NCBI RefSeq assembly: GCF_023559245.1
Contig: NZ_CP097462.1
Location: 1,364,001 to 1,428,000 of the forward strand
Direction of reading: 5' to 3'
Source: Sphingomonas sp. KRR8
GTDB taxonomy: Bacteria; Pseudomonadota; Alphaproteobacteria; Sphingomonadales; Sphingomonadaceae
DNA: 64,000 nt
The notes under the pieces are model-generated. The model saw nothing but the letters and a program-made list of their open reading frames with translations. It made no database searches and had not been told where the DNA came from. Position 1 is the stretch's first letter; each line of letters begins with the position of its first letter. The position numbers and the translations under genes were made by a program. This document shows positions 49,990 through 58,899 of the stretch, piece by piece.

Positions 49990-50476
49990 CGTCTTCCATC
50001 GTCGACAGCTTGATCTCGGGCAGGCCGTTCTTCTCGATTCCGCCCATCAAATCGGCCTTGCGGGCCGCGAGCTCGTCGCCGAGCTTGTCCATGTCTACGC
50101 CGTGCCGCTTGGCCTGGCTGAACACGCCGGTCAGCCAGCGCTCCTCATCCTTCACGTGGTGCTCGATCTCTTCCTGCAGCACGTGCACCTTGGATTCGTA
50201 ATAGTCGTCATCCGGACCGCCGGCGATGATCTCCGCGACCAGGACCTTGGCCGCATCGTGCTCGACATAGGCCTCCTTGATGTCGGCGTCCTCGACCTTC
50301 CCCTCGCACGCGGGATAGAAGATTTCTTCCTCGATCTGAGTGTGGACGATCAGCTCGGCGGCAATTTGTTCGGCGATCTTGCGCTTGCGGCCGTCGCCCT
50401 TGGCTTCCTCGAATTGCTTGAACAGATCCTCGACCTTGCGGTGATCTTCTTTGAGCAGGGTGACGGCGTCGGGCAT
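49979..50476 (-). CDS. Hemerythrin-domain (HHE) protein
   Basis: A 165-residue four-helix protein with iron-ligand residues in LLKEDHRKVEDLF, HTQIEEEIFYPAC, YVEHDAAKVLV and EEIEHHVKDEERWL. Bacterial HHE proteins bind a di-iron centre and are associated with oxygen or nitric-oxide sensing and iron-sulfur repair. AAGGAGG precedes the ATG. It diverges from a small membrane protein gene 96 bp away. Confidence 0.9.
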   Translation of the reverse strand: MPDAVTLLKEDHRKVEDLFKQFEEAKGDGRKRKIAEQIAAELIVHTQIEEEIFYPACEGKVEDADIKEAYVEHDAAKVLVAEIIAGGPDDDYYESKVHVLQEEIEHHVKDEERWLTGVFSQAKRHGVDMDKLGDELAARKADLMGGIEKNGLPEIKLSTMEDVKV

Positions 50477-50572
50477 TCAGGCCTCCTTGGAATACGAGCC
50501 GTTGAAACCGGCGCCCACGCTCGCTTGTTCCGCTGACGAACCTTTCACATGGATGTCACATTGGGAGCAGCA

Positions 50573-50779
50573 ATGCGCGGCATCGGCTACCTTATCTCCA
50601 TCGTCAGCGTGATCCTGCTGGGCCTGGTCGCCTGGCCCAAGCCCAATGACCCCTCCTGGCATCGTCCAGCCCTGATCGCGGGAATGGCAGCCTCGATCGT
50701 CGGCATGCTGCTGCGGTGGATCGAGAGCCGCCGGCAGCGTGCGCAGATCCAGCGACTACAAGAGCAAACTGGTCGCTGA
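50573..50779 (+). CDS. Small two-helix membrane protein
   Basis: A 68-residue protein with two hydrophobic helices (IGYLISIVSVILLGLVAW and PALIAGMAASIVGMLLRWI) and a basic amphipathic C-terminus (ESRRQRAQIQRLQEQ). The ATG at 50573 has GGGAG 5 bp upstream; another ATG eight codons earlier lacks it. It ends 3 bp before the convergent serine hydrolase gene. I do not recognise the family. Confidence 0.6.
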   Translation: MRGIGYLISIVSVILLGLVAWPKPNDPSWHRPALIAGMAASIVGMLLRWIESRRQRAQIQRLQEQTGR

Positions 50780-50782
50780 GGC

Positions 50783-52114
50783 TCAGCGGCTCCGGCTGAG
50801 ACCGCCGCCACTGCGCGACGCCACCTGCGTGCTGCCGCTGTCCTCGGTGTCGTCCGTCGGTTCGACCAATCGGCTGCGTGTCTTGCTGAGCTCCAGCCAG
50901 TCGCGGAACGGCAGGTGGTAGAGCATGTCCATGACCTCGAATTCGAGGCCGCCGGGCTGGTTGGTGTTGCTGTTCCACAGCGCCACGACGCCGCTCTTCT
51001 TGGCCGGATCGAACAGGATCAGGGAGCGATAACCGTTGATGCCGCCCCGGTGCCCGACGATATTGTGCCCGGCATAGTCATAGCTGCGCCAGCCTAGGCC
51101 GTAATAGGCATCGCCCAGCCGCTCCAGAAACTTGCGCATTCGCGCGCGCTCACCCGGCGTCTTGACCAGCGGCGCGTGCAGCGCGTTCAGCACCCGCGGC
51201 GACAATACGCTGGGCATCGCGCCCGTCTGGGCGATCATCCACAGCGCCATGTCCTTGATGTTGCTGTTGACCCCGCCTGCTGAGGGCACGTCATAGTAAG
51301 GTTCGGTCACCTCTAGCGGCCGGCGGCCGATGCTGTGCGGCCGGGCCCAGCTGGGCGAGGACATCAGCCCTTCACGAGTCATGCTGGCCGAGGTCATTCC
51401 GATCGGTCCGAACAATTGCTCGCGAACCGTCTCTTGATAAGACTTGCCAGTCGCCCGCGCGACAATGTCGCTGGCGCCGTCGTAAGCGACATTCTGGTAG
51501 CTCCAACAGCTGTGCGGCGCACAACCAAGGCCGATGGTCGCAAGCTGCGCCTTGAGCATCGGCACCGGCTCGCCTTCTTCCAGCTTGTTATCGAAGCTGT
51601 GCTTGGGCAGTCCGAGCCGGTGGCTGAGCAGGTCGCTGACGGTCGCCCGATATTCGGCGGCGGCGGGCAGCTTGAGCCCTGGCGCATAGTTGACGACCGG
51701 CGCGTCCAGCTTGACCTTGCCCTGCTCGGCCAGCTTGGCGACCATCGTGGCGGCAACGCCCTTGCTGCACGACGCCCAGCGGAAGACGGTCTGCGGAGTG
51801 ACCTTGTCGCCAGTGCCCGCCTGGGTCTCGCCATAGCCGTTCACGAAGGTGATGCGGCCATTCTCAACAATTCCGACCGCCAGCCCGACCATGCCAGGCT
51901 TGGTCACCAACTGCTTCAGTCGCGCATCCAGCTGCGCGTAATTGATGTCGCGCCGCGCCTCCGGCGAGACCTTGGCGAGCGCCAGATTCGCCGCGGCAAC
52001 CGGCGGCGAGCCGCGCCCGTGCGCCGCCGCGCCATTGTCAACGACCCGGACACTGGCGATGGCGGCGCCGACCAGCAGCACCGCACTCGCCCCCAGCAGG
52101 CTAGTCTTCTTCAG
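50783..52114 (-). CDS. Serine hydrolase of the beta-lactamase/DD-peptidase fold, CTG start
   Basis: A 443-residue exported protein of the class C beta-lactamase-like family. The catalytic Ser and Lys lie in WASCSKGVA (SxxK), the Tyr in WSYQNVAYD (YxN) and the third motif is GHRGGINGY. Relatives include esterases and D-aminopeptidases, so antibiotic hydrolysis should not be assumed. The signal peptide MKKTSLLGASAVLLVGAAIA can only be reached from a CTG at 52114; GGAGG sits 8 bp before it and no ATG, GTG or TTG is placed as well. The longer open frame through the divergent leader has no signal peptide. Confidence 0.82.
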   Translation of the reverse strand: MKKTSLLGASAVLLVGAAIASVRVVDNGAAAHGRGSPPVAAANLALAKVSPEARRDINYAQLDARLKQLVTKPGMVGLAVGIVENGRITFVNGYGETQAGTGDKVTPQTVFRWASCSKGVAATMVAKLAEQGKVKLDAPVVNYAPGLKLPAAAEYRATVSDLLSHRLGLPKHSFDNKLEEGEPVPMLKAQLATIGLGCAPHSCWSYQNVAYDGASDIVARATGKSYQETVREQLFGPIGMTSASMTREGLMSSPSWARPHSIGRRPLEVTEPYYDVPSAGGVNSNIKDMALWMIAQTGAMPSVLSPRVLNALHAPLVKTPGERARMRKFLERLGDAYYGLGWRSYDYAGHNIVGHRGGINGYRSLILFDPAKKSGVVALWNSNTNQPGGLEFEVMDMLYHLPFRDWLELSKTRSRLVEPTDDTEDSGSTQVASRSGGGLSRSR

Positions 52115-52262
52115 TGTATATTCCTCCCCGGAACCAATCTCTTGGCGGTCAGGTGGGAAACGCTCAACGGGCCCGCCGCACGGCTGCGGCAGGGCGACAG
52201 GTTGCAGCGACGAACGCACTGAAGCTGGAAAAGACCCCACGGCTGTCCTAGGAAGCCAAGCC

Positions 52263-52553
52263 ATGCAGTTCCTGCGCACGCTATTCTGGGTGGTCGTCGC
52301 CGTGTTCCTGGCGATCCTCGGACGAAACAACTGGTCGGACGTCACCCTCAACCTGTGGGGACCGTTTCAGGCGGACATCAAGATCCCGCTGCTGATCCTG
52401 ATCACCTTCCTCATCGGCTTCCTTCCAACATTCTTGGTCCTGCGCGGCCGCATCTGGGCGCTGAAGCGGCGGATCGCCGTCGCCCAACGTCCACCCGAGA
52501 CAATCGTCAACCCGCCCGCCCCCGGCACCACCGACGACCTCACCGCAGCATGA
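52263..52553 (+). CDS. LapA-domain (DUF1049) membrane protein
   Basis: A 96-residue inner-membrane protein: helix FLRTLFWVVVAVFLAILG, a short periplasmic turn with NWSDVTLNLWGPFQADIKIP, helix LLILITFLIGFLPTFLVL, and a basic, Pro-rich tail. The layout matches LapA, which with LapB tunes lipopolysaccharide synthesis in E. coli; here it may be only a structural relative. AGGAAG lies about 10 bp before the ATG. The stop overlaps the pyrF start (ATGA). Confidence 0.8.
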   Translation: MQFLRTLFWVVVAVFLAILGRNNWSDVTLNLWGPFQADIKIPLLILITFLIGFLPTFLVLRGRIWALKRRIAVAQRPPETIVNPPAPGTTDDLTAA

Positions 52554-53224
52554 CCAGCCCGATTTTCGTCGCGGTCGACACGCCCGACCTTGCACGTGCC
52601 CAGCGCATTGCCTGCTCTGCCCGTCCGCACGTCGGCGGCATCAAGCTCGGCCTCGAATTCTTTGCTGCGAACGGGCCCGGCGGCGTGCGGGGTCTTGCTG
52701 TCGAGGGGCTCCCCATCTTCCTCGACCTCAAGCTGCACGACATTCCCAACACCGTCGCCAAGGCAGTCGAGGCACTCGCGCCGCTGCGCCCAGCCGTGCT
52801 CACCGTGCACGCGGCCGGTGGCAAGGCGATGCTCGAGGCCGCCCGGGCCGCAGCTCCGGCTGACACCAAGGTGGTTGCGGTTACCGTCCTCACCAGCCTC
52901 GATGAAGGCGATCTCACCTCCATCGGGGTCGACGGTGTACCGGGCGAGCAGGTCCGCCGCCTGGCGGAGCTTACCCGGGCGGCCGGTTGCGACGGGATCG
53001 TCTGCTCCGGGGCCGAGGTCGCCGCAGCACGCGCGGCCTGGCCGAGCGGCTTTTTCGTCGTTCCAGGCGTCCGTCCAGTGGGCAGCGACACGGGCGACCA
53101 GAAGCGGGTCATGACCCCGGCCGATGCGCTTGCCGCCGGAGCGTCGATGCTTGTCATCGGCCGTCCGATCACTGGAGCGACTGATCCCGGCGCCGCCGCC
53201 AAGGCGATCGCCGCTTCCCTCTAA
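52550..53224 (+). CDS. pyrF: Orotidine 5'-phosphate decarboxylase
   Basis: A 224-residue TIM-barrel decarboxylase making UMP. The catalytic DLKLHDIPNTVAKAVEAL motif is intact; VAVDTPDLARA, GVRPVGSDTGDQKR and SMLVIGRPITGATDP complete the substrate site. The start overlaps the lapA-like gene, giving translational coupling. In many alphaproteobacteria pyrF is followed by trpF-trpB-trpA before accD; here accD follows at once. Confidence 0.95.
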   Translation: MTSPIFVAVDTPDLARAQRIACSARPHVGGIKLGLEFFAANGPGGVRGLAVEGLPIFLDLKLHDIPNTVAKAVEALAPLRPAVLTVHAAGGKAMLEAARAAAPADTKVVAVTVLTSLDEGDLTSIGVDGVPGEQVRRLAELTRAAGCDGIVCSGAEVAAARAAWPSGFFVVPGVRPVGSDTGDQKRVMTPADALAAGASMLVIGRPITGATDPGAAAKAIAASL

Positions 53225-53273
53225 CCCCCAGCGGCGTTAGTCCGCCGCAACCGTTGAAACAGAGATTTTGCCC

Positions 53274-54128
53274 ATGAGTTGGCTCACCCGCGTCCGCAAC
53301 AGCATCTCCTTCCTGCCCAAGCGGCAGGCGGCCGAGAACCTGTGGCACAAGTGCAAGACCTGCGGGACGATGGTCTTCATCAAGGAGTGGGAGGACAATC
53401 TCTGGGTATGTCCGCGCTGCGATCACCACGATCGAATCCGCGCCAACCAGCGCTTTTCCATCCTGTTCGACGATGGAGAGTATGAGCTTCTCCCTTCCCC
53501 TGAGGTGCGCGAGGACCCTCTCAAGTTCCGCGACACCAAGCGCTATGTCGATCGGCTCAAGGCCGCCCGCACGTCGACCGACGAGCGGGACGCGCTGCTC
53601 AACGCCCGCGGCTCAATCGGCGGGCGTGAGGCCATCGTCGGCGTGCAGGACTTCGCCTTCATGGGCGGGTCGATGGGTGTCGCCGTAGGGTCGGCCTTCG
53701 TTGCCGGCGTCAAAGCCGCGCTTCAGGCGCGCGCGCCCTACGTCATGTTCACCGCCGCCGGCGGTGCGCGCATGCAGGAGGGCATCCTGAGCCTGATGCA
53801 GATGCCGCGCACCACGGTCGCGCTCGCTCAATTGCGAGAGGCCGGCCTGCCGTACATCGTCGTGCTGACCGACCCCACCACCGGTGGAGTCACCGCCAGC
53901 TATGCGATGCTCGGAGACGTCCAGCTGGCAGAGCCCGGCGCTCTGATCGGCTTCGCCGGCCAGCGAGTGATCGAACAGACCATCCGCGAAAAATTGCCGG
54001 AAGGCTTCCAGCGCGCCGAATATTTGCGGGATCACGGCATGGTCGACATGGTCGTGCCGCGTGGCGAACTGCGCGACACCGTCGCCAGGCTCATCACCTA
54101 TCTGGCACCGGAGCAGGAAGCCGCCTGA
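53274..54128 (+). CDS. accD: Acetyl-CoA carboxylase carboxyltransferase beta subunit
   Basis: A 284-residue AccD. An N-terminal zinc ribbon (CKTCGTM and CPRCDHH) precedes the crotonase-type domain with [48 protein letters not shown] and [13 protein letters not shown]. It works with AccA to make malonyl-CoA for fatty-acid synthesis. ATG at 53274 is preferred over the TTG two codons earlier. It is coupled to folC by a TGATG overlap, the conserved accD-folC order. Confidence 0.96.
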   Translation: MSWLTRVRNSISFLPKRQAAENLWHKCKTCGTMVFIKEWEDNLWVCPRCDHHDRIRANQRFSILFDDGEYELLPSPEVREDPLKFRDTKRYVDRLKAARTSTDERDALLNARGSIGGREAIVGVQDFAFMGGSMGVAVGSAFVAGVKAALQARAPYVMFTAAGGARMQEGILSLMQMPRTTVALAQLREAGLPYIVVLTDPTTGGVTASYAMLGDVQLAEPGALIGFAGQRVIEQTIREKLPEGFQRAEYLRDHGMVDMVVPRGELRDTVARLITYLAPEQEAA

Positions 54129-55423
54129 TGGCCGACGGTGCCCGCTCGGACCATCCGGGCGTGCAGGCGCAGCTAGATCGGCTGGCGGCGCTCAGCCCCG
54201 GCGGCGACCGCCTCGGCCTGGAGCGGATCAGCGCCCTCCTCGACCGTCTTGGGCGCCCGCAGGACCGGTTGCCACCCGTTTTCCATGTCGCAGGCACCAA
54301 CGGCAAGGGTTCGACCTGCGCCTTCCTCCGCACAGCCTTGGAAGCGGCGGGGCATCGCACCCACGTCTTCACCTCGCCTCATCTGGTCAGGTTCAACGAG
54401 CGCATCCGACTGGCTGGAAAGCTGATCGAAGACGCCGCTCTGGCGGCGCTGCTCGCCGAGGTGCTGGACGCGAGCCAGGGCATTGAGCCGAGCTTCTTCG
54501 AGGTGACCACCGCCGCCGCCTTCCTCGCCTTCGCTCGGACACAAGCTGACGCGCTCGTGCTGGAGGTCGGGATGGGCGGCAGGCTCGATGCCACCAACCT
54601 GATAGGCCATCCGCTGATCACGGGCATCGCCGCCCTCGGCTTCGACCATCAGCAATGGCTGGGCGACAAGCTGGCAGATATCGCGGGCGAAAAAGCAGGC
54701 ATCGCCAAAAAGGACGTGCCGCTGGTGACGCTTGCCTACGATGCACCCGTCCGTGAGCGCATCGCCGCCGTCGCGCGCTCCGCGGGCGCGCCGGTGCTGG
54801 CCCAAGGTGAGGCCTGGCACATCGGGGTTGAGGCTGAGCTACTGCATTACCGCGACGGCGCCGGTTCACTGACCTTGCCGCTGCCCACTATGGCGGGCGA
54901 ACATCAATTGATGAACGCTGGACTGGCGATCGCGCTGCTCCGGCACCAGCGCCGCCTTCGGATCGACGACAACGCGCTCGCCTCCGCCATGCGGGACACA
55001 CGATGGCCGGCGCGGCTCCAGCTCCTGGCTCCAGGCCCGTTGATCGGCACCCGCGAGGTCTGGCTCGACGGCGGTCACAACCCGCAGGCGGCACAAGTGC
55101 TGGCGACCAGCATGGCCGGTCTGACGGCCGGTCGGCCGCTTCACCTCATTACCGGAGTGCTGAGCACCAAGGACGCGGCTGGCCTGCTCTCACCTCTTCG
55201 TGAGGTGGCAGTGGCCGTGCACAGCGTCGGTTTCAGCCACCCGTTGGCTCAGGATCCGGAGGTGCTCGCCACCATTGCCCGCGATCTGGGTCTTGCTGCC
55301 AAAGCATTCCCGAACGTCACCGCTGCGATCGCGTCGATTCCTGCCGATGAGCCGATCCTGATTGCCGGCTCCCTCTACCTCGCTGGCGAAGTACTCGCAC
55401 TCAACGGAGAACTTCCCGACTAA
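54128..55423 (+). CDS. folC: Dihydrofolate synthase/folylpolyglutamate synthase
   Basis: A 431-residue bifunctional Mur-ligase-type enzyme of folate metabolism. Visible are FHVAGTNGKGSTCAFLRTAL (ATP loop), FTSPHLVRFNERIRLAG, FFEVTTAAAFLAFA, VLEVGMGGRLDATN and VWLDGGHNPQAAQ. The start codon overlaps the accD stop. Its stop overlaps by 4 bp that of the convergent ampG gene. Confidence 0.95.
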   Translation: MADGARSDHPGVQAQLDRLAALSPGGDRLGLERISALLDRLGRPQDRLPPVFHVAGTNGKGSTCAFLRTALEAAGHRTHVFTSPHLVRFNERIRLAGKLIEDAALAALLAEVLDASQGIEPSFFEVTTAAAFLAFARTQADALVLEVGMGGRLDATNLIGHPLITGIAALGFDHQQWLGDKLADIAGEKAGIAKKDVPLVTLAYDAPVRERIAAVARSAGAPVLAQGEAWHIGVEAELLHYRDGAGSLTLPLPTMAGEHQLMNAGLAIALLRHQRRLRIDDNALASAMRDTRWPARLQLLAPGPLIGTREVWLDGGHNPQAAQVLATSMAGLTAGRPLHLITGVLSTKDAAGLLSPLREVAVAVHSVGFSHPLAQDPEVLATIARDLGLAAKAFPNVTAAIASIPADEPILIAGSLYLAGEVLALNGELPD

Positions 55424-57174
55424 CGGGCAGGCTCCCCCGTTTCGCCAAGCGCCTCGGTCGCTTTCGTGCCTTCGTCACCTTGCAGCTCGGCCCGCTCCCG
55501 ACGCTCGCGCGCGCTGACCCGCGCCCATTCGAGCACCACGAAGAGCACCGACAGAACTGCCGTGGCCGCGGTCCAGCGGAATACCAGCGGATAGCCGAAG
55601 CGGTCGAACGCTTCCCCAGTCACGCCGCGACCCAAGGTGCCCACCAGCGACAGCAGGGAGGATAGCAGGGCGTACTGCACCGCCGCATATTCCTTGCTGA
55701 CGATGCTCGACACGTAAGCGACGAACGCAGTCAGGGCCAAGCCGGTGGTCACGTTCTCGTAGCAGATCGCGACCAGCAGCTGCACCATTCGCTCATTACT
55801 GCCCAGCGCCACCGCAAGCGCATCGAGCCCGACGAGGCGGGAGAAAGCATCGATCATCGGGCTGCCTTCGGCCAGATCGGCATAAAGCAGGTTGCCCAAC
55901 GGCGGCAGTAGCGCGCCCAGAAAGACGGTGGGGAATCGGCCGATGCGCGCGAACAGAACGCCGCCCAGCGCGATGCCCAGCATCGTCATGACGATGCCGA
56001 AGATCTTGGACGCGAACGCCACCTCATCCTTCGTGTAGTGGAGGTGATCGAGGTAGAAGGGGTAAGCGAAGCTCGCCCAGATGTTGTAGCAAAGGGCGTA
56101 GGTCAGGATGAACCCGATGATGATCAGGGTGCCCATGCCAAGCCGGCCTGACAGTTCCGCCAGCGGCGCGACCAGCGCCGAGTAGAGGTGGTTGGCGACG
56201 GTTCGACCGGGGCCGGTCCGGGTGTCCGCGCTGGTCAGGACCCCGCGGCTGTTTGCCTTCATCCAGTTGTTGGTCGCGGCGACGAGCAGCGGCACGAACA
56301 CTGTGGCAACAATGATCCACGGGCCATAAGCCTTGGTGAAGTCGGACACAGACGGGGGCGTTGTCCCCGCGGGCGTGCTCAACATCGAGACCATGAAACG
56401 GACCACCGACAGGATCGCCCAGGCCCAGCTGACCCCGACGATACCGATGGCCAGGCCGCGCATGGCGGGGCTCAGCGCGCCCGGCTCCGCAAGGGCGGCA
56501 TACATGGCCGAACGCTCGGAACGTTGCTTGTCGGGAGCGCGCAGTGTGACGAAGGCCGCGAGCAGCAGCAGGCCCGCCATGACCAGATAGACGCTCGGCC
56601 AGCTCATCCGCGCGGCCAGCACCAGTGCGATGGCTCCGCCGACGATCGACGCCGTGCGAAAACCGAACTGGTTCAGCGCGGACATCAACTCGATCGGGCT
56701 TTCCTCGTCCGCCTGGTCGATCCGCCAGGCGTCGATGGCAATGTCCTGCGTCGCTGAAGCGAGCGCCCCCATGAAGGCGAACAGGGCAAAGTTGCCGATC
56801 GCCGTCGTCGGGTCGGTCAGCGACAGCCCCCCGAAGGACAGCACCAGCAGGATTTGGCAGAGCAGGATCCAGCTCTTGCGCTGCCCCAGCCGATCAAGCC
56901 CCGGCAGCGGAAAGCGGTCTACGAGCGGCGACCAGAGGAACTTGAACGAATAGCTCAGCCCGATCCACGAGAGCACGCCGATCGTCGCCAGTTTGACTCC
57001 GACTTCACCAAGCCAGGCATTCAGCGTCCCGATCAACAGGGCAAAGGGAAGGCCGGAGGAAAAGCCGAACACCAGCATGGTGGCGGACTTGCGATTGGAC
57101 AGCGCGATCTTGAGCAGTCGCCAGCCCTTTGGCCTCTCCGGCTTCCCGTCCGCCGTTGTTGCCGCACCCGCCAC
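55420..57174 (-). CDS. ampG: AmpG-like muropeptide transporter (MFS)
   Basis: A 584-residue membrane protein with 12-14 helices. The N-terminal half has ATMLVFGFSSGLPFALLIGT, WIGLSYSFKFLWSPLVDR and SATQDIAIDAWRID, all typical of AmpG permeases that import anhydro-muropeptides. It is longer than E. coli AmpG because of an extended central loop and additional helices. The GTG at 57174 follows GGGAGG; the longer frame has no signal. Together with ldcA and mpl in this window it supplies the uptake step of murein recycling. Confidence 0.87.
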   Translation of the reverse strand: MAGAATTADGKPERPKGWRLLKIALSNRKSATMLVFGFSSGLPFALLIGTLNAWLGEVGVKLATIGVLSWIGLSYSFKFLWSPLVDRFPLPGLDRLGQRKSWILLCQILLVLSFGGLSLTDPTTAIGNFALFAFMGALASATQDIAIDAWRIDQADEESPIELMSALNQFGFRTASIVGGAIALVLAARMSWPSVYLVMAGLLLLAAFVTLRAPDKQRSERSAMYAALAEPGALSPAMRGLAIGIVGVSWAWAILSVVRFMVSMLSTPAGTTPPSVSDFTKAYGPWIIVATVFVPLLVAATNNWMKANSRGVLTSADTRTGPGRTVANHLYSALVAPLAELSGRLGMGTLIIIGFILTYALCYNIWASFAYPFYLDHLHYTKDEVAFASKIFGIVMTMLGIALGGVLFARIGRFPTVFLGALLPPLGNLLYADLAEGSPMIDAFSRLVGLDALAVALGSNERMVQLLVAICYENVTTGLALTAFVAYVSSIVSKEYAAVQYALLSSLLSLVGTLGRGVTGEAFDRFGYPLVFRWTAATAVLSVLFVVLEWARVSARERRERAELQGDEGTKATEALGETGEPAR

Positions 57175-57248
57175 AGTCACCTCCCGAAAAATCGGCTCCG
57201 ACCCTACCCGCTTGCATGGGCCGTGCAACAGGCGCACTGTCCGTTGCG

Positions 57249-58391
57249 ATGGATGCACCGCTCCGTTCATCGCGGCCGACCGCCGGCCAGCACGACTTGG
57301 TGGGCCAGCTCGCTCGCGGGGAGGCCATGCTCGGCGCTGGCGTCAAGCGTCTTCCGGCCAGCCTTTATACCGACGCTGACCGCTTCCGGCGCGAGCAGTC
57401 CACCGTCTTCGCAAACGAGCCTCTGCTGCTAGGTCCCTCGGCGCTGTTGCCGCGTGCCAACATGGCGGTCACCCATGACGACTACGGCCTTCCGCTGATC
57501 GTCAGCCGTGACGGTGACGGACAGGTGCACGTGCTCGCCAACGTCTGCCGGCATCGCGGCACGCGCCTGCTGGAAGCCGACGAACCGGTCCCCGCCGCCC
57601 GTATCGTCTGCCCTTATCATGCTTGGGCGTATCGCGCCGACGGCCGCCTTGCCGCCGTGCCTCGCCCGGACTGCTTCCCGGGGCTGGTCAAGGAAACGAT
57701 GCCACTCGCCCGCTTCGCCGCGATGGAAAGCGGCGGCCTGATCTGGTTCTCGCGCAATCCTGATTGCGATTTCTCCGGAGTGAGCGTGCTCGAGGCGGAC
57801 ATGGAGGCCTTCGGGCTGTCCGGCCTGCACCTCTACCAGCGACGCACGCATGAGGTCGCCGCCAACTGGAAGCTGGTGATCGACGCCTTCCTCGAAAGCT
57901 ACCATGTCCAGCGTCTTCACGCCGCAACCATCGCGACCTTCTTCGCCGACGGAATCACGGTGGCCGACCGGATCGGTCGCCACCAGCGCGCCGTCGTCGG
58001 CCGCACCGACTATCTCGCGCGCCTCGACCCGGACGACTGGGCGCAGATCCGCCGCGCCGCGACCTTTACCTACCACCTCTTCCCGAACAGCGTGATCATC
58101 GTCTCGCCCGACTACATCAACGTCCTGCTCTGCTATCCGCAGGACGTCGGGCACACGCGGGTCGAGGATCTCATGCTGATTCCGGAGCCACCGCAGACCA
58201 ACGAAGCCGAGGCGCACTGGCGCAAGAGCTGGGACCTGCTCGATGGCGGCACCTTCGGGGCCGAGGACTTTCGCGCGGCCGCGCTATGCCACCAAGGCCT
58301 CGCATCGGGGCTGATCCAGGAGGTGACGCTCGGCACGCTCGAGTCCGGCATTGCGGACTTCCACCGCCTGCTTGACGAGGCGCTCGACTAA
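57249..58391 (+). CDS. Rieske-type aromatic ring-hydroxylating oxygenase alpha subunit
   Basis: A 380-residue oxygenase. The Rieske [2Fe-2S] cluster is bound by CRHRGTRLL and CPYHAWAY; the mononuclear iron site is in NWKLVIDAFLESYHVQRLH. This size and pattern are shared by dioxygenases and demethylases for aromatic acids, betaines or similar compounds. No beta subunit, ferredoxin or reductase is adjacent, so the electron donor must come from elsewhere. It diverges from ampG, and its end overlaps the convergent response-regulator gene by 4 bp. Confidence 0.88.
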   Translation: MDAPLRSSRPTAGQHDLVGQLARGEAMLGAGVKRLPASLYTDADRFRREQSTVFANEPLLLGPSALLPRANMAVTHDDYGLPLIVSRDGDGQVHVLANVCRHRGTRLLEADEPVPAARIVCPYHAWAYRADGRLAAVPRPDCFPGLVKETMPLARFAAMESGGLIWFSRNPDCDFSGVSVLEADMEAFGLSGLHLYQRRTHEVAANWKLVIDAFLESYHVQRLHAATIATFFADGITVADRIGRHQRAVVGRTDYLARLDPDDWAQIRRAATFTYHLFPNSVIIVSPDYINVLLCYPQDVGHTRVEDLMLIPEPPQTNEAEAHWRKSWDLLDGGTFGAEDFRAAALCHQGLASGLIQEVTLGTLESGIADFHRLLDEALD

Positions 58392-58870
58392 ACCGGCCCC
58401 GGCGCCGCGTCGTAGAGCACCATTCCATCGACCTTCTTGGTGCGCTCGCCGGCAAGCCGCTTTTCGATTTCGCGAAGCGCAGCCCGCAGTGTTCGCTCCT
58501 GATAGGGCTTCAGCATATAGCCAAGCGCGATCTCCTCCGCGCCTTCGGGCGGCGTGGCACTGACGAACAGCACCGGAATGCCGCGCTTGCGGGCTTCGCG
58601 CGCGACAGCATAGCCATCCTGGTCGCCTGCCAGGCTGATGTCCGTAAGGATCAGGTCGACGCCGCGCGGGTCCTCGTCCTCGTCGCCGCCCGACGGAAGC
58701 CGCTCGGACTCGCTGTCGAGGACCCGCAGCACCTCGGCATGCGTATCAATGGTCGCGACTACGTCGTAACCGGCGTCCGTCACCATTGTTTCGTTGTCGA
58801 ACGCGACCAGCGGCTCGTCCTCGACGATGAGGATGCGCTTGACGATCCGCTTGCGCTTGCTGAACAGCAC
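58388..58870 (-). CDS. Stand-alone response-regulator receiver protein
   Basis: A 160-residue single-domain receiver: ILIVEDEPLVAFDNETMVTD (acidic pocket), phospho-acceptor Asp in LILTDISLAGDQDG, VLFVSAT and YMLKPYQERTL. An acidic insertion (SGGDEDEDPRG) separates helix 2 from strand 3. There is no output domain, so it acts through protein contacts or as a phosphate shuttle, as in the alphaproteobacterial HWE-kinase systems. It starts with GTG at 58870 preceded by AGGGG. No kinase gene is near. Confidence 0.85.
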   Translation of the reverse strand: MLFSKRKRIVKRILIVEDEPLVAFDNETMVTDAGYDVVATIDTHAEVLRVLDSESERLPSGGDEDEDPRGVDLILTDISLAGDQDGYAVAREARKRGIPVLFVSATPPEGAEEIALGYMLKPYQERTLRAALREIEKRLAGERTKKVDGMVLYDAAPGPV

Positions 58871-58899
58871 CCAGGCACCCCTGTCTCAAGGAATTGAAC

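Noticed and set aside
50783..52114. Calling the serine hydrolase a beta-lactamase resistance gene
   Set aside because: The fold is shared by esterases and peptidases, and nothing here shows antibiotic hydrolysis.
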